Shown: positions 35,271 to 47,381 of the stretch, one piece after another
Numbering within the stretch: the stretch's first letter is position 1
Layout of the letters: each line of letters opens with the position of its first letter
Assembly (NCBI GenBank): GCA_006937955.1
Contig: SSNP01000068.1
Location: 685,609 to 749,608, forward strand
From: Pachypanchax playfairii
Lineage: Eukaryota; Chordata; Actinopteri; Cyprinodontiformes; Aplocheilidae
DNA length: 64,000 bases
Reading direction: 5' to 3'
Made by a program: the position numbers and the translations under genes
The notes under the pieces: generated by a model
What the model was told of the DNA's origin: nothing
Databases searched by the model: none
The model's input: the letters and a program-made list of their open reading frames with translations, nothing else

Positions 35271-36118
35271 AGGTGGGATATGGAACTCGGAACACAATAA
35301 CACGGCACAAAGCCTTCAGCCATCTGGGTGCCAGGCTTGTTTACCCCCCGCGCGCACGCTCCGATGCTCAGGATGAATATTCCTCACCAAACCCACTCTG
35401 ATCCCCGATCCGAATAAAATATCATGAGTTCAGTTCACTAATCATGCTCTCCAGCTGATCACACACTGACTCTGATAAAAGCAGCTCCTACCTGTTTGTA
35501 GCTCAGCCATCGATTCAGTCTGTGGCAAAGAGTTCATAGTTGCACCGCGGCTCCAAAACTTCCTGCAGTCCCTCTTAACATCCTCTATCCTCCTCACACA
35601 CCATCCTGCACGTCTCACTTATCCAATAAAATAAAAAGAAGCAATAAAATCCTCCGTGGTGTGTCTTCCAGTCCAAAAAGTGGCCCGAAGCTCCTCCACT
35701 TCACCAACATGTAGCTACGTGTTAGCTTAGCAGCTAATGAAAAACGTTTCCACACAGAACTTGCTCGTCACATTGGAAACCCCCTATGGTAAGTAAATAA
35801 TGTATATAATCACCACATGTCCCCGGTGCTTCCAGCTGCTTGACCTGCAGACTCCACAGTACCAGCCTCACTGTGCTGGAGTGTTTACGGTATTAGGCAA
35901 CCCAAAATGGTGCCCACTGCTCTGCCAGCTATTGGCTGGTAGATGTAAACAAAATGCCAACGTGGTGCCCGTCAAAATTAATATTTTATAATATTTTACT
36001 TAAAATATAATTTTTAAAGGAAATGGTGTATTTTCATACTACAACCCTCTAAACACCCTGTGGATGCATTATTTAGCTATAAATTTTGCTTTTAATGAAA
36101 ATGTTGCATATTCCACCT
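35271..36118. mobile_element. TTAA-flanked MITE (AGGTGGGATATG ends)
   Basis: Inverted ends AGGTGGGATATG and CATATTCCACCT are flanked by TTAA at 35267-35270 and 36119-36122. The interior is GC-rich on the left. A block at 35893-35965 (TATTAGGCAACCCAAAATGG ... GTAGATGTAAAC) is distantly repeated at 5785-5835, inside the intron of gene A. Confidence 0.75.
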
Positions 36119-36122
36119 TTAA

Positions 36123-37176
36123 TGATAAAAACAGAGAAGTATAAATAGTTTGGAGAAATAAAACAGCACAGCTTTACTGTCTAAATGTTCTCACTGATCT
36201 CATTTTTATAAAAAATGGTTTTGTGAATCTGATCTAGAAAGAAATCTGCACACTTTGGGAATTTACCTCCAAAATGAGGAACTAGTTTTGGTACACACGA
36301 GGCAGGAATGTAAAAAGGGAACAGCAGAAATTCAAGGGGAAAAAAACACTCTAAATTATGAGGATTCATGAAGTCTGTGGTTTCTTCCATAATGTGATTT
36401 GTACAGAAAAATATTTCCCTTTACAAGAAACAGTGTCATCAGCCCAACCACCATCAACACAAAGCAGCATGACTGACCTAAAGTATTAACAGTAATATAA
36501 ATGTTTTGAAGCTCAGGTTTATTAAGGAGAACAAAAAAACTTCTGTAAGGGTTCAAAGCAGCTTCCTTTTCCCTTCTCTTGCCTCCTTTACTTCCCTCCT
36601 GCTGCAAATCAATCAATCACATATCTGCCTCAGCTGGACTAAAGCAAACCTCCTGCGTTACATCACTGCACATGACTTATATCTCATGTTTCTACTGCTG
36701 ATTTCAGTTAAGTTTTTTATAGAGATCCAATACACAGCAAAATGTATCCCAAAGCACCAGCAAGTCCACTTCCTATAAATAAATCCAGATTTAAAGCCAA
36801 GTATATATAACCAGTTCAATGTGATCAGTTCTTTATCTAAAGAAACAAGCAGACTGTGTTAGAATGTAAAGAACAATTATCTTCTAACAGGAAGAAACCT
36901 CCAGTAGAACCAAGTTCAGGATGAGTCAGTCTGTTAGAGTGGATATTTAATCCCTTTACTTAGTTTCTGATCATCCTCAATGATTACGTTTACATGCTGT
37001 CAGTATTCAGGTTATGATCAAGTTAATGTCACTATTCAGACTTCTAAAACATTCAGAATTAGCTGCTTATGTGTGAGCAGTGAGAGTTACTCCTATACAT
37101 GGAGCACGGTTAGAGTCTGGATGTATTGACAACCTCCAGACACAATATGCATCATTTCCGTAACTCTTCAGTTCAC
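36123..37176. other. Spacer, no gene seen
   Basis: Open frames here are short, on both strands, and unrecognised. Confidence 0.45.
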
Positions 37177-37180
37177 TTAA

Positions 37181-37969
37181 AGACCGTGTAAAGTAAGAAC
37201 AAATGTGTGTTCTGAGTTTGTCACTGCACAGGAATATTAGTTATTAGTCATCCAGCCAAATTTGAATGATTAAAAACACTGTGAAGCATATGAAATTTGG
37301 TTACAAAAAGGATGAGTTTTCTCTGCTCTGAGACGCTGGGGGCGTGTCCGCTGCAGGCGCTGAAACCTGTCTGTCTCATCCTCTAGCAGCACCTCCTTCT
37401 CTTCCCCACATCACTGCGTTTCCTCCGTTTCTGAGTTCCGGCTGGTTCGTTAAGTTTGAGGTTCTACCCACATGTAAAACTGCGCATCGCTGCTTTTTGA
37501 GGAGTTGAAATATTTCCACACAACCACAATGCTTCAGACTTGTTGATCAGTGAAGGAGTGGAATGTGCTGCTACGCCATTCTGAGCTTTGTTTAGCATAT
37601 GAAGGCAGCAGGTGGCAGAAGTAGCTCCTACCTATCATGCTGGTTTAGTTACTGTCTACTGTGTGGCTCCTCTGCACAAAATCAACCCAAAGCTTTTTCA
37701 GACGGTCATCCCTCGGATGAAGGAGCGGGAAAACCACTGAAGCTACCGCACTGTACGGTTTTATATGACGAGAGCAGCAGGGGGCGGGGTTATCCTGACC
37801 TTTTAGACCCGCCCATAAAATCCTGAAACAGAAAACTCTTGAAACGCAATTTGAAGGCTAGTTCCACAATTCAGTTTTTAATTGTTGGGAGGTTTTTCAC
37901 ATGTTTAGAACATTTATTATGTTTATAATGAGGTTAGAGGAAAATAGCAGAATTCCCTTTACACGGTCT
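37181..37969. mobile_element. TTAA-flanked MITE (AGACCGTGTAAAG ends)
   Basis: Inverted ends AGACCGTGTAAAG and CTTTACACGGTCT are flanked by TTAA at 37177-37180 and 37970-37973. No transposase frame is present. The interior frame at 37599-37826 has no known motif. Confidence 0.78.
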
Positions 37970-38329
37970 TTAAATCCGACTGTAAATGTTTAGCTTGTGT
38001 TTATTTGTGTAAGCCTGCATTATTAGTAATGCCCAATTGATGGCACTATTGCCTAACCAGTGATGAGGTCAGACTTCCGTTCATAGCGGAACTCGGGATT
38101 TTGGCGCACATTTGCCAGAATGCAGCGCTTCAAGAAGAACAACATTGAACTTCTGACTGAATAAGCAGCACATCACAGCTCTTGGAAGGCAGAGCGAGGT
38201 ATATGTTTGAATTGTAATCACTGGTCGAGTTGTATTTGTTATATTTTGTACTTTATGCAATTAATATCTAAATGTATGTCGTTACATCCCTAAATGGATG
38301 TATTTTTTTCTCCTGCTTAGTTTTCATGG

Positions 38330-39240
38330 TGCATGGTGCACTCCAGCAGTGTTGATTCAATTAATTCTGAAGTAAACAGAAAAAACTGCCGAGGTTCCAC
38401 TACACCCACAATCTTGATACACCACACCAATAAAGTAATTGTTGGAGCTGGGCTGTGTCTCGCCATGTTTCAGAGTTAATTTTAAATTCAACACTTGACA
38501 GAGTTGCTTAAATGCAACTCCCCAAATTAACACCAACTCTTCTGAGGAATTTACTTTCACAGAGTTAAAGTTTGATGTGTCACATGACCCTCTTCCTATT
38601 GAAAAATCAAAAGTCTGATCCAAGATGGCCGACTTCAAAATGGCCACCACGGTCACCACTCATCTTGAAAAGTTTGTCCCACATATACTAATGTTCCACA
38701 AACAGGACGTTAATATCACCAACCATTCCCATTTTATTAAGATGTATCCATATAAATGGCCCACCCTCACTGGAAAAAATACCCCTCTCAAAACAAGTAA
38801 AAAAATATATAATATAACATATTTTCCCTTGAAATAAGTGAAAAAATCTGCCAATGGAACAAGTGAAAAATCACTTGACAAGATTTCTTGAAATAAGCTA
38901 GTATTTTAATCATTTCAAGATCTTGAAACTAGCTGGATAAACTTGTTTTTAGTTATATTTACCTGGTATTGTGACGTTTTGTGTCTCATAACGAGTTTGT
39001 GATCCTCAAAACTAGTACTAGTACTTTTAACCTCAAAAGTAGAATTTTCTTTTAAACCTTCCAACATCGTCCTCTTTGTTTCAAGTGTATATAACTTGTA
39101 TTCAGTTCCAAAAATGTAGCACTGTCCTAAATTTAAGTGCAACACCTTACTTGAAATTAGATCAGAAATTTGTATTTTAAGACTAAATTGATCTAAGTTA
39201 GCATTCTTGTACTAGTATTAGGTATTTATTTTTAGTCATA
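38330..39240. repeat. Degraded DNA-transposon repeats
   Basis: CACTGGAAAAAATACCCC at 38769, followed by AAAACAAGT, GAAATAAGT and TCTTGAAACTAGC motifs, resembles the CACTGCAAAAA-ended fish MITEs. The 38620-38770 part (CAAGATGGCCGACTTC ... TGGCCCACCCT) is another dispersed repeat. Boundaries are unclear. Confidence 0.45.
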
Positions 39241-39360
39241 ATTCAACAATTCTAGTGCATTCCTCTTTCTTTAAGCCAAATAGTACTAATTCTATTCTGG
39301 ATTCAAAACATTCACATGCTGCTTAGAAGAAAGAAAACTGTGGACTTGCAAATCAATGAG

Positions 39361-39366
39361 TTTATT
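39361..39366 (-). terminator. Polyadenylation signal for the Ig-domain gene
   Basis: TTTATT on the plus strand (AATAAA on the minus) lies about 730 bases downstream of the Ig gene stop, before the next repeat. It is the first clear signal I found in that direction. Confidence 0.4.
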
Positions 39367-40094
39367 GATGAAGCAGAACAGAAAATGATTTTAACACACC
39401 TGTAAAATCTATGCACTGCACAGGCACAAACTGCTCAACCTATAACATTTGTTATTAATAGAAAGTGTTTTTCTTTTACTACTGAAATTACAGCTACATG
39501 AACATGTAACCACATTTGTCAAACAACATTGTAACATTATCCTTAAGGATGCACAATACTGGATTTCTCATCAATATTTAATATTTTACAACTGTACTAA
39601 CCAATATTCAAAGAAGTATTTCTCATTCTTACACCAAACTAATATCTAAGGCTCTACTCTTAAATAGGAAGCCGAGTATCTGCTGAATAACTGTTGTTTA
39701 AACTCAATATAACCTAAAATTTAATAAGAACCAGGCTGTCTTTGCACTGCACAAGTAAAACAAAATGTTGGTATTTTAGCCAATACTATCGTGCACCCTT
39801 GATCATAACACTGGGGTAACCTGGCCAATTTCCAAACAAAAATCAGTAGTGGCCAACATGAACTGCAGTAGCCTTGTAAGGAGAGAGGAAATGTTTTCTA
39901 TAGTCCACATCTGATCATACTGACTTTACTGGCCAATAAAAGCATTCCACTCAGCCATGCTCTTCTTGTAAGATGATGTGAGATCTTTCTCATGGATTTT
40001 GTCCAAAAGAACCTCTGTTTGTATGATGGAAAGTAGGGTGGCAACACAGTGTGGGTATGTTAGGTGTAGGGTATAATAGTAGGCCATGGCAACA

Positions 40095-41442
40095 TCACTG
40101 GTATGTCCCATATGTCCTGAGAGTTATGTCCTCAGATGGTATCTGCAATCTTCTTAAATAATTAACATAAATCCATGGAATAAACAGAGCTGCTGCTACT
40201 ACTCCCAGTAGAATGTAGAGACCAGTTCCTCCTCGACTGTGTGGTGGAGGGCTGCTTGTGGCTGGATGGTTTGTGGTGGGTTGAGATGCTTCTATAAAAA
40301 CAGGAAGCAGGAGAAAAATGTTTGCAGCAGTTTTTCTATTACAGTCGTAAATCATATTCAAAGAATTCTGATTAAATTAATTTCAGTAACAACTTACTAG
40401 TAACAGTCAGGCTAGATTGGTCTTTCCCAGAGCAAGAGTCTATATTTACTTCACATACGTACTGACCAGAGTCTTCAGTCCTGAGTCTGGACACATGAAG
40501 TCTGATTCGTCCTTCTCTGAGGACGTCTTTGTCACAGTGGACTCGTCCTGCAAACTGTTCATGCTGAGACTCTGAAACCTCGAGTCCTTCATATTTCATA
40601 TATTGATACAGTACAAACTCTCCAAGAGAAGTTAACAAACTACAGGCGATGTTGAGTTGAGTCCATGATCCATGAGGTCTAGTGAAGGTCCACTCCAGTG
40701 TGATGTTGTGGTTCTCCTCTGCCTGATAGGAGCTCTGTGTCACATTGACTACAAATGTTGATGCTGAGGAGACAGAGAGGGAAAGAGAGGAGCAGACACA
40801 CTGAGGGGGACAAACATTTGTATATAACATATTTTACCAATATCTTTGTTAAATAAATTATGTTAATCTAAAATGAGTCAACTTACGACAGACATGAAGC
40901 TCAACACCTTTGGAGGCGGAGCCTAAATCTGTCTTCACGTCACACACATACAGACCAGAGTCTTCAGTCCTGACTCTGGACACATGAAGTCTGATTCGTC
41001 CTTCTCTGAGGACATCTTTGTCACTCTGGACTCGTCCTGCAAACTGTTTATCCTGAGACTCTGAAACCTCGAGTCCTTCATGGACGTGATACAGAACTGG
41101 TTCTCTCTGATCTTTGATCAGGTCACAGAGGATGTAGAGTTGAGTCCAGGATCCATGAGGTCTAGTGAAGGTCCACTCCAGTGTGATGTTGTGGTTCTCC
41201 TCTGCCTGATAGGAGCTCTGTGTCACATCGACTACAAATGTTGGTGCTGAGGAGACAGTAGATAATAAAAGTAGCTATCAAAGATAAAAGATGAACTCAT
41301 ATATAAATAAACAGAACACGGTGTTTCATGCAGAGACTGTGACTTTAACCTGTTAGTGAGGTTAAAATATTTTTTCTTTTATAAACTTGATGTAGAAACT
41401 CACCACAGGTGCAAAAGCAGAAGATCATAAAAGGCAGGCTTG
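40095..41442 (-). CDS. Two-Ig-domain type I membrane protein (about 315 aa)
   Basis: Minus-strand exons: 41442-41404 (first ATG at 41428), 41246-40887, 40763-40398 and 40291-40095, all joining in phase 1. Each large exon encodes one V-type Ig domain with the matching pattern NITLEWTF, the FAGRV and DVLREGRIRLHVSR strands, then EDSGLYVCDV or EDSGQYVCEV. A Pro/Thr stalk (TTNHPATSSPPPHSRGG), a transmembrane helix (LYILLGVVAAALFIPW) and a tail of about 20 residues with two tyrosines (TYGTYQ) follow. The two Ig exons are highly alike, so one arose by exon duplication. The fold and layout fit teleost B7/butyrophilin-like or related immune receptors; the exact family is unclear. The signal-peptide start is uncertain because the first exon has an acceptor (CTCCAACAG) just before it, so a further 5' exon may exist. 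Confidence 0.8.
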
Positions 41443-43054
41443 CTGTTGGAGGAATCAGATGTGAAGAGCCATTAACACACAAGGTCAAAGTCAACTCATT
41501 TAAAACAAGACAGAAAAATGAAACTACATATCAGCAATTAAACCATCTATAAGCTTACAGCTGTGTTTTTCTGGTTCAGCAAATATTTCTGATACCAGCT
41601 GATCTCTAACCCTTAAACTCAAGCTGAGTTCATGGAAGTAAAACTGCAAGTGAAAGCAGATCGTCTTGATTTCAAGTCCTTTCAATAAACATCATCATTT
41701 TCCCAAAAAAACATACTTTTAAACAATATTTTCTTTTTGCTTTTTTGCCTCTGATGCTTTCAAATTTGTGACAGATGACTTATTACCAAAAGCCTAAACT
41801 GGAAACATAAAGGGGTTTTGAATTTGAATAAAAACACAAATAAGTCTCATTTACAGTCTTTGATCAAATGTAAAAATAACACTGTGTTAAAATGACACCT
41901 GATAACTTCTCCTGGTATCAGGTGCTTGTAAATATCTGCTCGATGTTTACTCTGATCACCACTCTTATAAATAATGAAAGCTGGTGGAACATTAAACAAT
42001 GTAAACACATTTTATATTTACGCTTTAAAACTGTAAAAAAACAACAAAAAACAAACATTATTATTACTATTATTATTATTGTTGTTGTTGTTATTATTAT
42101 GTAGAATCAGCTGAGCACCAGTCTTATGAAATACTTACATTTAATAATTGATCCAGATAAAATCATTTTAAAAATGTGAATAAAGGCTTTGGACAGGCTG
42201 CCCGAACACCCCCCAAAAACCAAAAACAGAAACTTTCTTCTGAGAAGATCTTTTTAAAAAGCAGTAAAAACATTAGATTACCAGTAATCTATTTAGTTAA
42301 TCTACCAAACAACAGTTATAATTAAATATGGAGCATCTTTGAACACTTCAGTAACTGAGTAGGGAGCTTCCCTGTGGCTTTCAGAAGCTCCGCCTTCAAT
42401 TCAAACAGCTGACAGATTTCTCAACCTCTGGTGGTGTTTGTCTCATTTTTATATTATTTTTCTTCTTTTGCATGTAAAAAGGCTTAACCATTATTTAATA
42501 AAAACTTTATTTTATATCATTACGGTTTATAGAAGAATAATTTAATTGACAGACAGAACATTTGTCCTTGTGCTTGTCATGTGAATTAAAAACGCTGAGT
42601 GTATGAAGTCAGAGGGTTCATCAGTTCCTCTTCAAATAGAAAGCAGTTGAATCATCTTGTCTAGGCTTGGCACGACACATAGACAGGCAACAACTTCCTG
42701 CCTGATCTCACAAGACAAGATTTGTTAAATTTTACAACCCTAAACAAAAATGATTAAGATCCATTTTTATAATTTAATCTTTTTATAAAGACTTGAGCTT
42801 TATCCTATTGATTTTTCAGCGTCAGACAGCTAAAGAGTAACATTTGTTTTACAAATCTACAAAGAATCATTCACCAAAGCAATCAACATAAAAAACTCCA
42901 GATTTTATGGTTTGTTGTTTTATCATCTTTTTTTTTTAAACTTTTCTAACCATTACCATTATATTGTGTTTCTTTATGTAGCCCTCTGATGAAGTGGTGA
43001 TCAGTCCAACTGTAAAACCCCTTCTTGCCTAGTGAGATACACCAGCTGCCTGCA
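41443..43054. other. Upstream flank of the Ig gene, no exon identified
   Basis: A missing signal-peptide exon may lie here but I could not identify it. A (TTA)n/(GTT)n microsatellite is at 42056-42100. Confidence 0.4.
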
Positions 43055-43339
43055 CAGGACCGGCCCTGAGCTGCATGGTGCCCTAGACGAAAAAGGATTT
43101 TGGCGCCCCCTACTATCCAGAAAAGAAACAACGTAACTCAATAACTGATTTAGATTGCAAAAAATATTTATATATACTAAAATGAACAGTAGAGATGATA
43201 GATAGATAGATATAAATAGATATTTGTGTGTCGAACAAAAAATGTAAAAAAAAAAAAAAAAAAGGAGAATTTGGCGCCCCCTCCAGCAGAGGGCGCCCCA
43301 GACAATTGCTTAGTCTGCCTATTCCCAGAACCGGCCTTG
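43055..43339. mobile_element. hAT MITE, copy 2 (inverted relative to copy 1)
   Basis: It begins CAGGACCGGCCCTGAGC and ends CCAGAACCGGCCTTG. Perfect 8-bp target duplications, TGCCTGCA, lie at 43047-43054 and 43340-43347. The interior carries GGCGCCCCCTACT and an AT-rich core with GATAGATAGATA. Confidence 0.85.
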
Positions 43340-43559
43340 TGCCTGCAACCCTGAAGTGTAAAGAAAAATGAATAACAACGCAGGTTTTGGCAGGTTTTTG
43401 TGTTGAGTTGTTTCTAACTTAACATGTAAACTGATCTGAGGAAGGAAACCAGAGTACCTGTAAATGACCCAGATCAATGAATGTTTATTTTTATTATATC
43501 TTCTTATATATGGTTTTGAACATAATGTTCCAAATTTTATTTGTATGCTGCTAAATTTA

Positions 43560-44090
43560 ATGATTGTGGTTTATTTTGTTTGTGAGGTTCCCGCGACCTT
43601 TATTTTGAAAACGATGGTACGGTTTTCCTCTTCCTGCACTTTTACGGCTCATACGTAAAGAGGAGACTACGGTGTTGAAACGTTCAGATGTTGTTTTGTT
43701 GTTCATGAGAATCTTCCTTTGGGTCATCTTTTGGTTTAGCGCCTAGTTGGAGGGCGAACAGGTATGTCATGAACATATGTGTGATTTATTTATTTATTTT
43801 TTGTGATACGAGTTCATTCATTTGTGTAACACGTTCGGGAGCTAGCTAACAAGCTAATGCTAGCGGGAGCTAACGCTAGTTTTTCTCACACGATGGTACT
43901 GTCTAAAATTCAAACGTTTGTACAGTAAATGATTTTATATTTTATTTTACTTCAGCTCTTACGTTGTCCATGGTGTCTAAAACTTGGTTGGAAATAAACG
44001 GGTTGAAATACCTACACCATCGGACATCAGTCTTCATTTGGAGTGAATCGTCTGAGTGATTCCGGCTAGGATGCTACAGTACCTACCTGG
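43560..44090 (+). other. Promoter-like or LTR-like block
   Basis: A GC-richer stretch has a first-exon-like segment ending GAGGGCGAACAG before GTATGT (about 43762), then a second segment with an AATAAA (about 43995). It ends GGCTAGGATGCTACA. This could be an orphan first exon or a solo LTR. I found no clear target duplication and no matching coding sequence. Confidence 0.3.
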
Positions 44091-44731
44091 AAATAAAACA
44101 TGCATGTTAATAGGTGCTCTACTGAAAGAAATGTTTCTGTCTCAAACCGACACCCTGCTTAGCAAACTGAACTCCTGCTGGTTGTTTCCTGTCACAACTT
44201 AACAGCTGCCTTCTCAAGTCTCTGTTGTACCAGTGATGAGGCCTAGTTTCTTACTACATGTTTGCAGTTAAAAAATTATTATCTTTTTGCACTTGTGTAT
44301 TTTTCAACCTTAATAAGATGAAAATGACATAGTCTATTCATTTTGCAAGGTTTTTAATTGTAGTAATCTACAGTGCAGCAAGACATTACATAAGAGATAT
44401 GTTCAGTTCCAGATCCACAAAATAAAAAAAGGACAAAACAACTCGAATAAATCAATAATGGTCATATAAGTACAGTGGTGGACGGTTATATGCACGACCT
44501 TGGTGCCCAGCAGGTTTGTTCATTTAAGTGTTGTGTGCATTTATCCGTCGGTGGTTAATTGAACTGTAAACAGTAGCAGTGTTTAATATTGATAACAGGT
44601 AATCAGAAATGATCTAATATCACAATTACAATATATTAGGAAAACTCTCAAACAGACCGAGTTATATACTCGTAGAGCGGATCCAATGTAACACTGGTAA
44701 CAGATGCGCCAGAAACGCGCACGCATGGACG

Positions 44732-45060
44732 CAGGACTGGCCCTGAGTTGCATGGTGTCCCAGGCAAAAAAGGATTTTGGCGCCCCCTACTGCCCAGAAC
44801 AGAAACAACGTAACTCAATAACTGGATTACATTGCAAAAAAAAAAAAAATATTCATACTAAAATGAACAGTAGAGATGATAGATATAGATAGATATTTAA
44901 TTATTACTTATTTTGCTCTTTACATGAGATGAATCGTTCGTCCAACAGTTTGTCCCAAAAAAAAAAAAATATATATATATATATATATAATTTTGCGCCC
45001 CTTTTAGCAAAGGGCTCCCTAGATAGTTGCCTAGTCTGCCCATGCCCAGATACGTGCGTG
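44732..45060. mobile_element. hAT MITE, copy 3
   Basis: It begins CAGGACTGGCCCTGAG with the same interior (GGCGCCCCCTACTGCCCAG). The right end (CTGCCCATGCCCAGATACG) is degraded. Flanks CATGGACG and CATGGACA form a 7-of-8 target duplication. A poly-A/(TA)n tract lies at about 44957-44990. Confidence 0.75.
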
Positions 45061-47381
45061 CATGGACAAGACGGTAACAACACAGATTAGGTTACAGTTA
45101 GCAGAACAGAACGGTTTTCTATATCGGATATTAATAACTCATGATTGGGTAATAAAAACTATAAGAAATGTTACATGTGACACTATTTCACTCTGAAGAA
45201 GTCTGTGATTATTGTTTTGTGACCATCTGACAGCTTCAGGCAGATGCGGCAGACACGCATGCATAAACACCAGAGCAGCCTAGTTCCACACACCTAACAG
45301 CGAGCTTGTGTGTGAGAACACCAGCGGAGGTGTACGGTCAAGTAACTGGTCAGAAACAGCGAGTTTTAGTGAGCTGCATGTATGATACCTCCAAATGTTT
45401 GGCGCTAATATCCGTTGACCATTTTATATGAGTGATGTATTAGAATTCAAATCTTTACACCACATTACAATTAGGATTGAGAAATAAAAATATCTTCATC
45501 ATGACTGACACTCTGTTTCACTCTCGCCCAATGACAGCTGACGCTATACACCAGACCCGCCCCCCGTGACACTGAACAGGAAAAAGATAATAGCTGACTG
45601 ACACTGTTTCATTCCCCACAGATTCTGTTAAAATTACAATTAATTACATTTAATAAAGTTTGATCCCAGTGGATATATGTCGGCTATTGAAATCTCAGAA
45701 TCAGGAGTCGTAAAGAGGAAGAGCCCGTTGTTCACCAAGTGAACTTGAAAATAAAATGAAATAAGATGTCAGTTTTTAACTCTAAAGCTTCTGTTCTCTC
45801 AGCATCATTTCATTAGCTTCTTTTCAGGATCTTAACTCATGTTTCTTTACTAAAATTTCAAAGTTAGACACTACTGAACATAGTTTTAAATGGTCGCCAC
45901 GGAGGTGTGACCGAGACGGATTTTCTTTTAAACTGCAGCAGCAGAATACTAAATGTTCTAAAATACGAAAAATACACAGAAATGTAGGCAATACTATTAG
46001 ATACTCATTTTTACAGTTTATCAGCAAAAAAATAAAAAAAGGATTAGGGGGCAAGTTGCTCTTTAAATGTTTTTTTAATTGATGACAGAAGTTTATATTT
46101 ACTGATTACATGGAAACTGTGCTTTTATGAATTTACTAGGGTAAAGTGTATGTTTGTTCTTTGTCCTTGACTGATGTGTGTTACCTGTCAGTGCATACAA
46201 AGTGCACAATCTATTCTCAAAGTTTCATCCAGATCCATCTGGTAGTTTTTGAGTTTTCTTGTTAAGAGACAGACAGACATACAAAGGCAGTGAAGGAGAT
46301 TTTTTTGGCGTAGATCACAACATGGTGAGAATTAAGCTGTTTGGCGGACGTCTGTTCTCTGTGAGTGCTTTTCTAGTTAAAAATATATTCTCAAAATAAA
46401 AAAAATCAACATAGAGAGACTGAGTCTATTCATGTCTGTTACTTTTACTGTTCCTGTGCAAACTGACAGTAAACAAACAAACAGGGACACCTACTGGCAA
46501 CAAATACAACAACTTTGTTCTAATGTTTATTATCCATGTCGCTCGTCCGTCACAGGGTCACATGAAGCTGGTGTCTGTTTCTAACAGCCATTGCACAGGG
46601 TCACACCTGGACATGTCGCCAGTCCATCACAGGGTCACAGACAACTATTCACACTCACGCCTAGAGACCTCAAGCATACACGTGGAGAACATACAAACTC
46701 CAAGCAGAAAGGTCCCATCCAGGACCTTCTAGTTCTACAGTAACATGGGTAGCTGCTGTCTAGTATCTCCAGCTGTCATTGGGTGAGAGGCGGGTTATAC
46801 GGTTTATAGATACAGTCAAAGATCATGAATATGTTTCAGTTGTGGAAGAAAAAAAAATACTTTAACCTGATTTCTTTTTGCTTTAAAACCATTTATTTTT
46901 TATTTATTTTTTTATGCTACAGAAAAGGTAAAACAAAGTACAGTTATGTTCTTGTGTCAGCAGAACTATGACACACACAGAAACACAAGTTTTGATTTCC
47001 TTTCAGAAAAGTCTCAAGAATCATAATAGCCCAGAGATTTCCCTACATCATAATACAGTTACAGGTAAGAAAAACGATTATCTTAAGAGTCTGTCAGAGA
47101 TGACAGAGTTACACTGATCTTAAAATGAATTCCAGCTGTGTGAGTTAACATCTGGTTTAGGATTCAAATCAGTCCAGATGGTTGGGGAAATCACCTGGAA
47201 AGACAAGCAGATGCAACTATGACTTTTCTCTCATCTTCAAGACCTTCTGGTCCCTCTGTTGCAAATCTCCAGCCATTTAATTTAACTTATGAATTTTTGT
47301 TTTGTCTTTTAATCTCGTAGATCTTATTAAGGGATAATGTGACGTTCTTTAAGAATTTAAAGAAGACTAACATTTTTTTAC
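45061..47381. repeat. Spacer with fish interspersed repeat pieces
   Basis: At 46540-46735 the blocks GCCAGTCCATCACAGGGTCA, CACTCACGCCTAGAGAC and ACAAACTCCAAGCAGAAAGG belong to the same repeat family as 7525-8882. At 46215-46290, TTTCATCCAGATCCATCTGG and GAGTTTTCTTGTTAAGAGAC belong to another common family. No gene is seen; the 47100-47200 part is the probable 3'UTR exon of ZP2. Confidence 0.5.

Noticed and set aside
43560..44090. Confident call of a solo LTR
   Set aside because: No matching direct repeats flank it and the TG/CA ends are not unambiguous; kept only as a low-confidence block.
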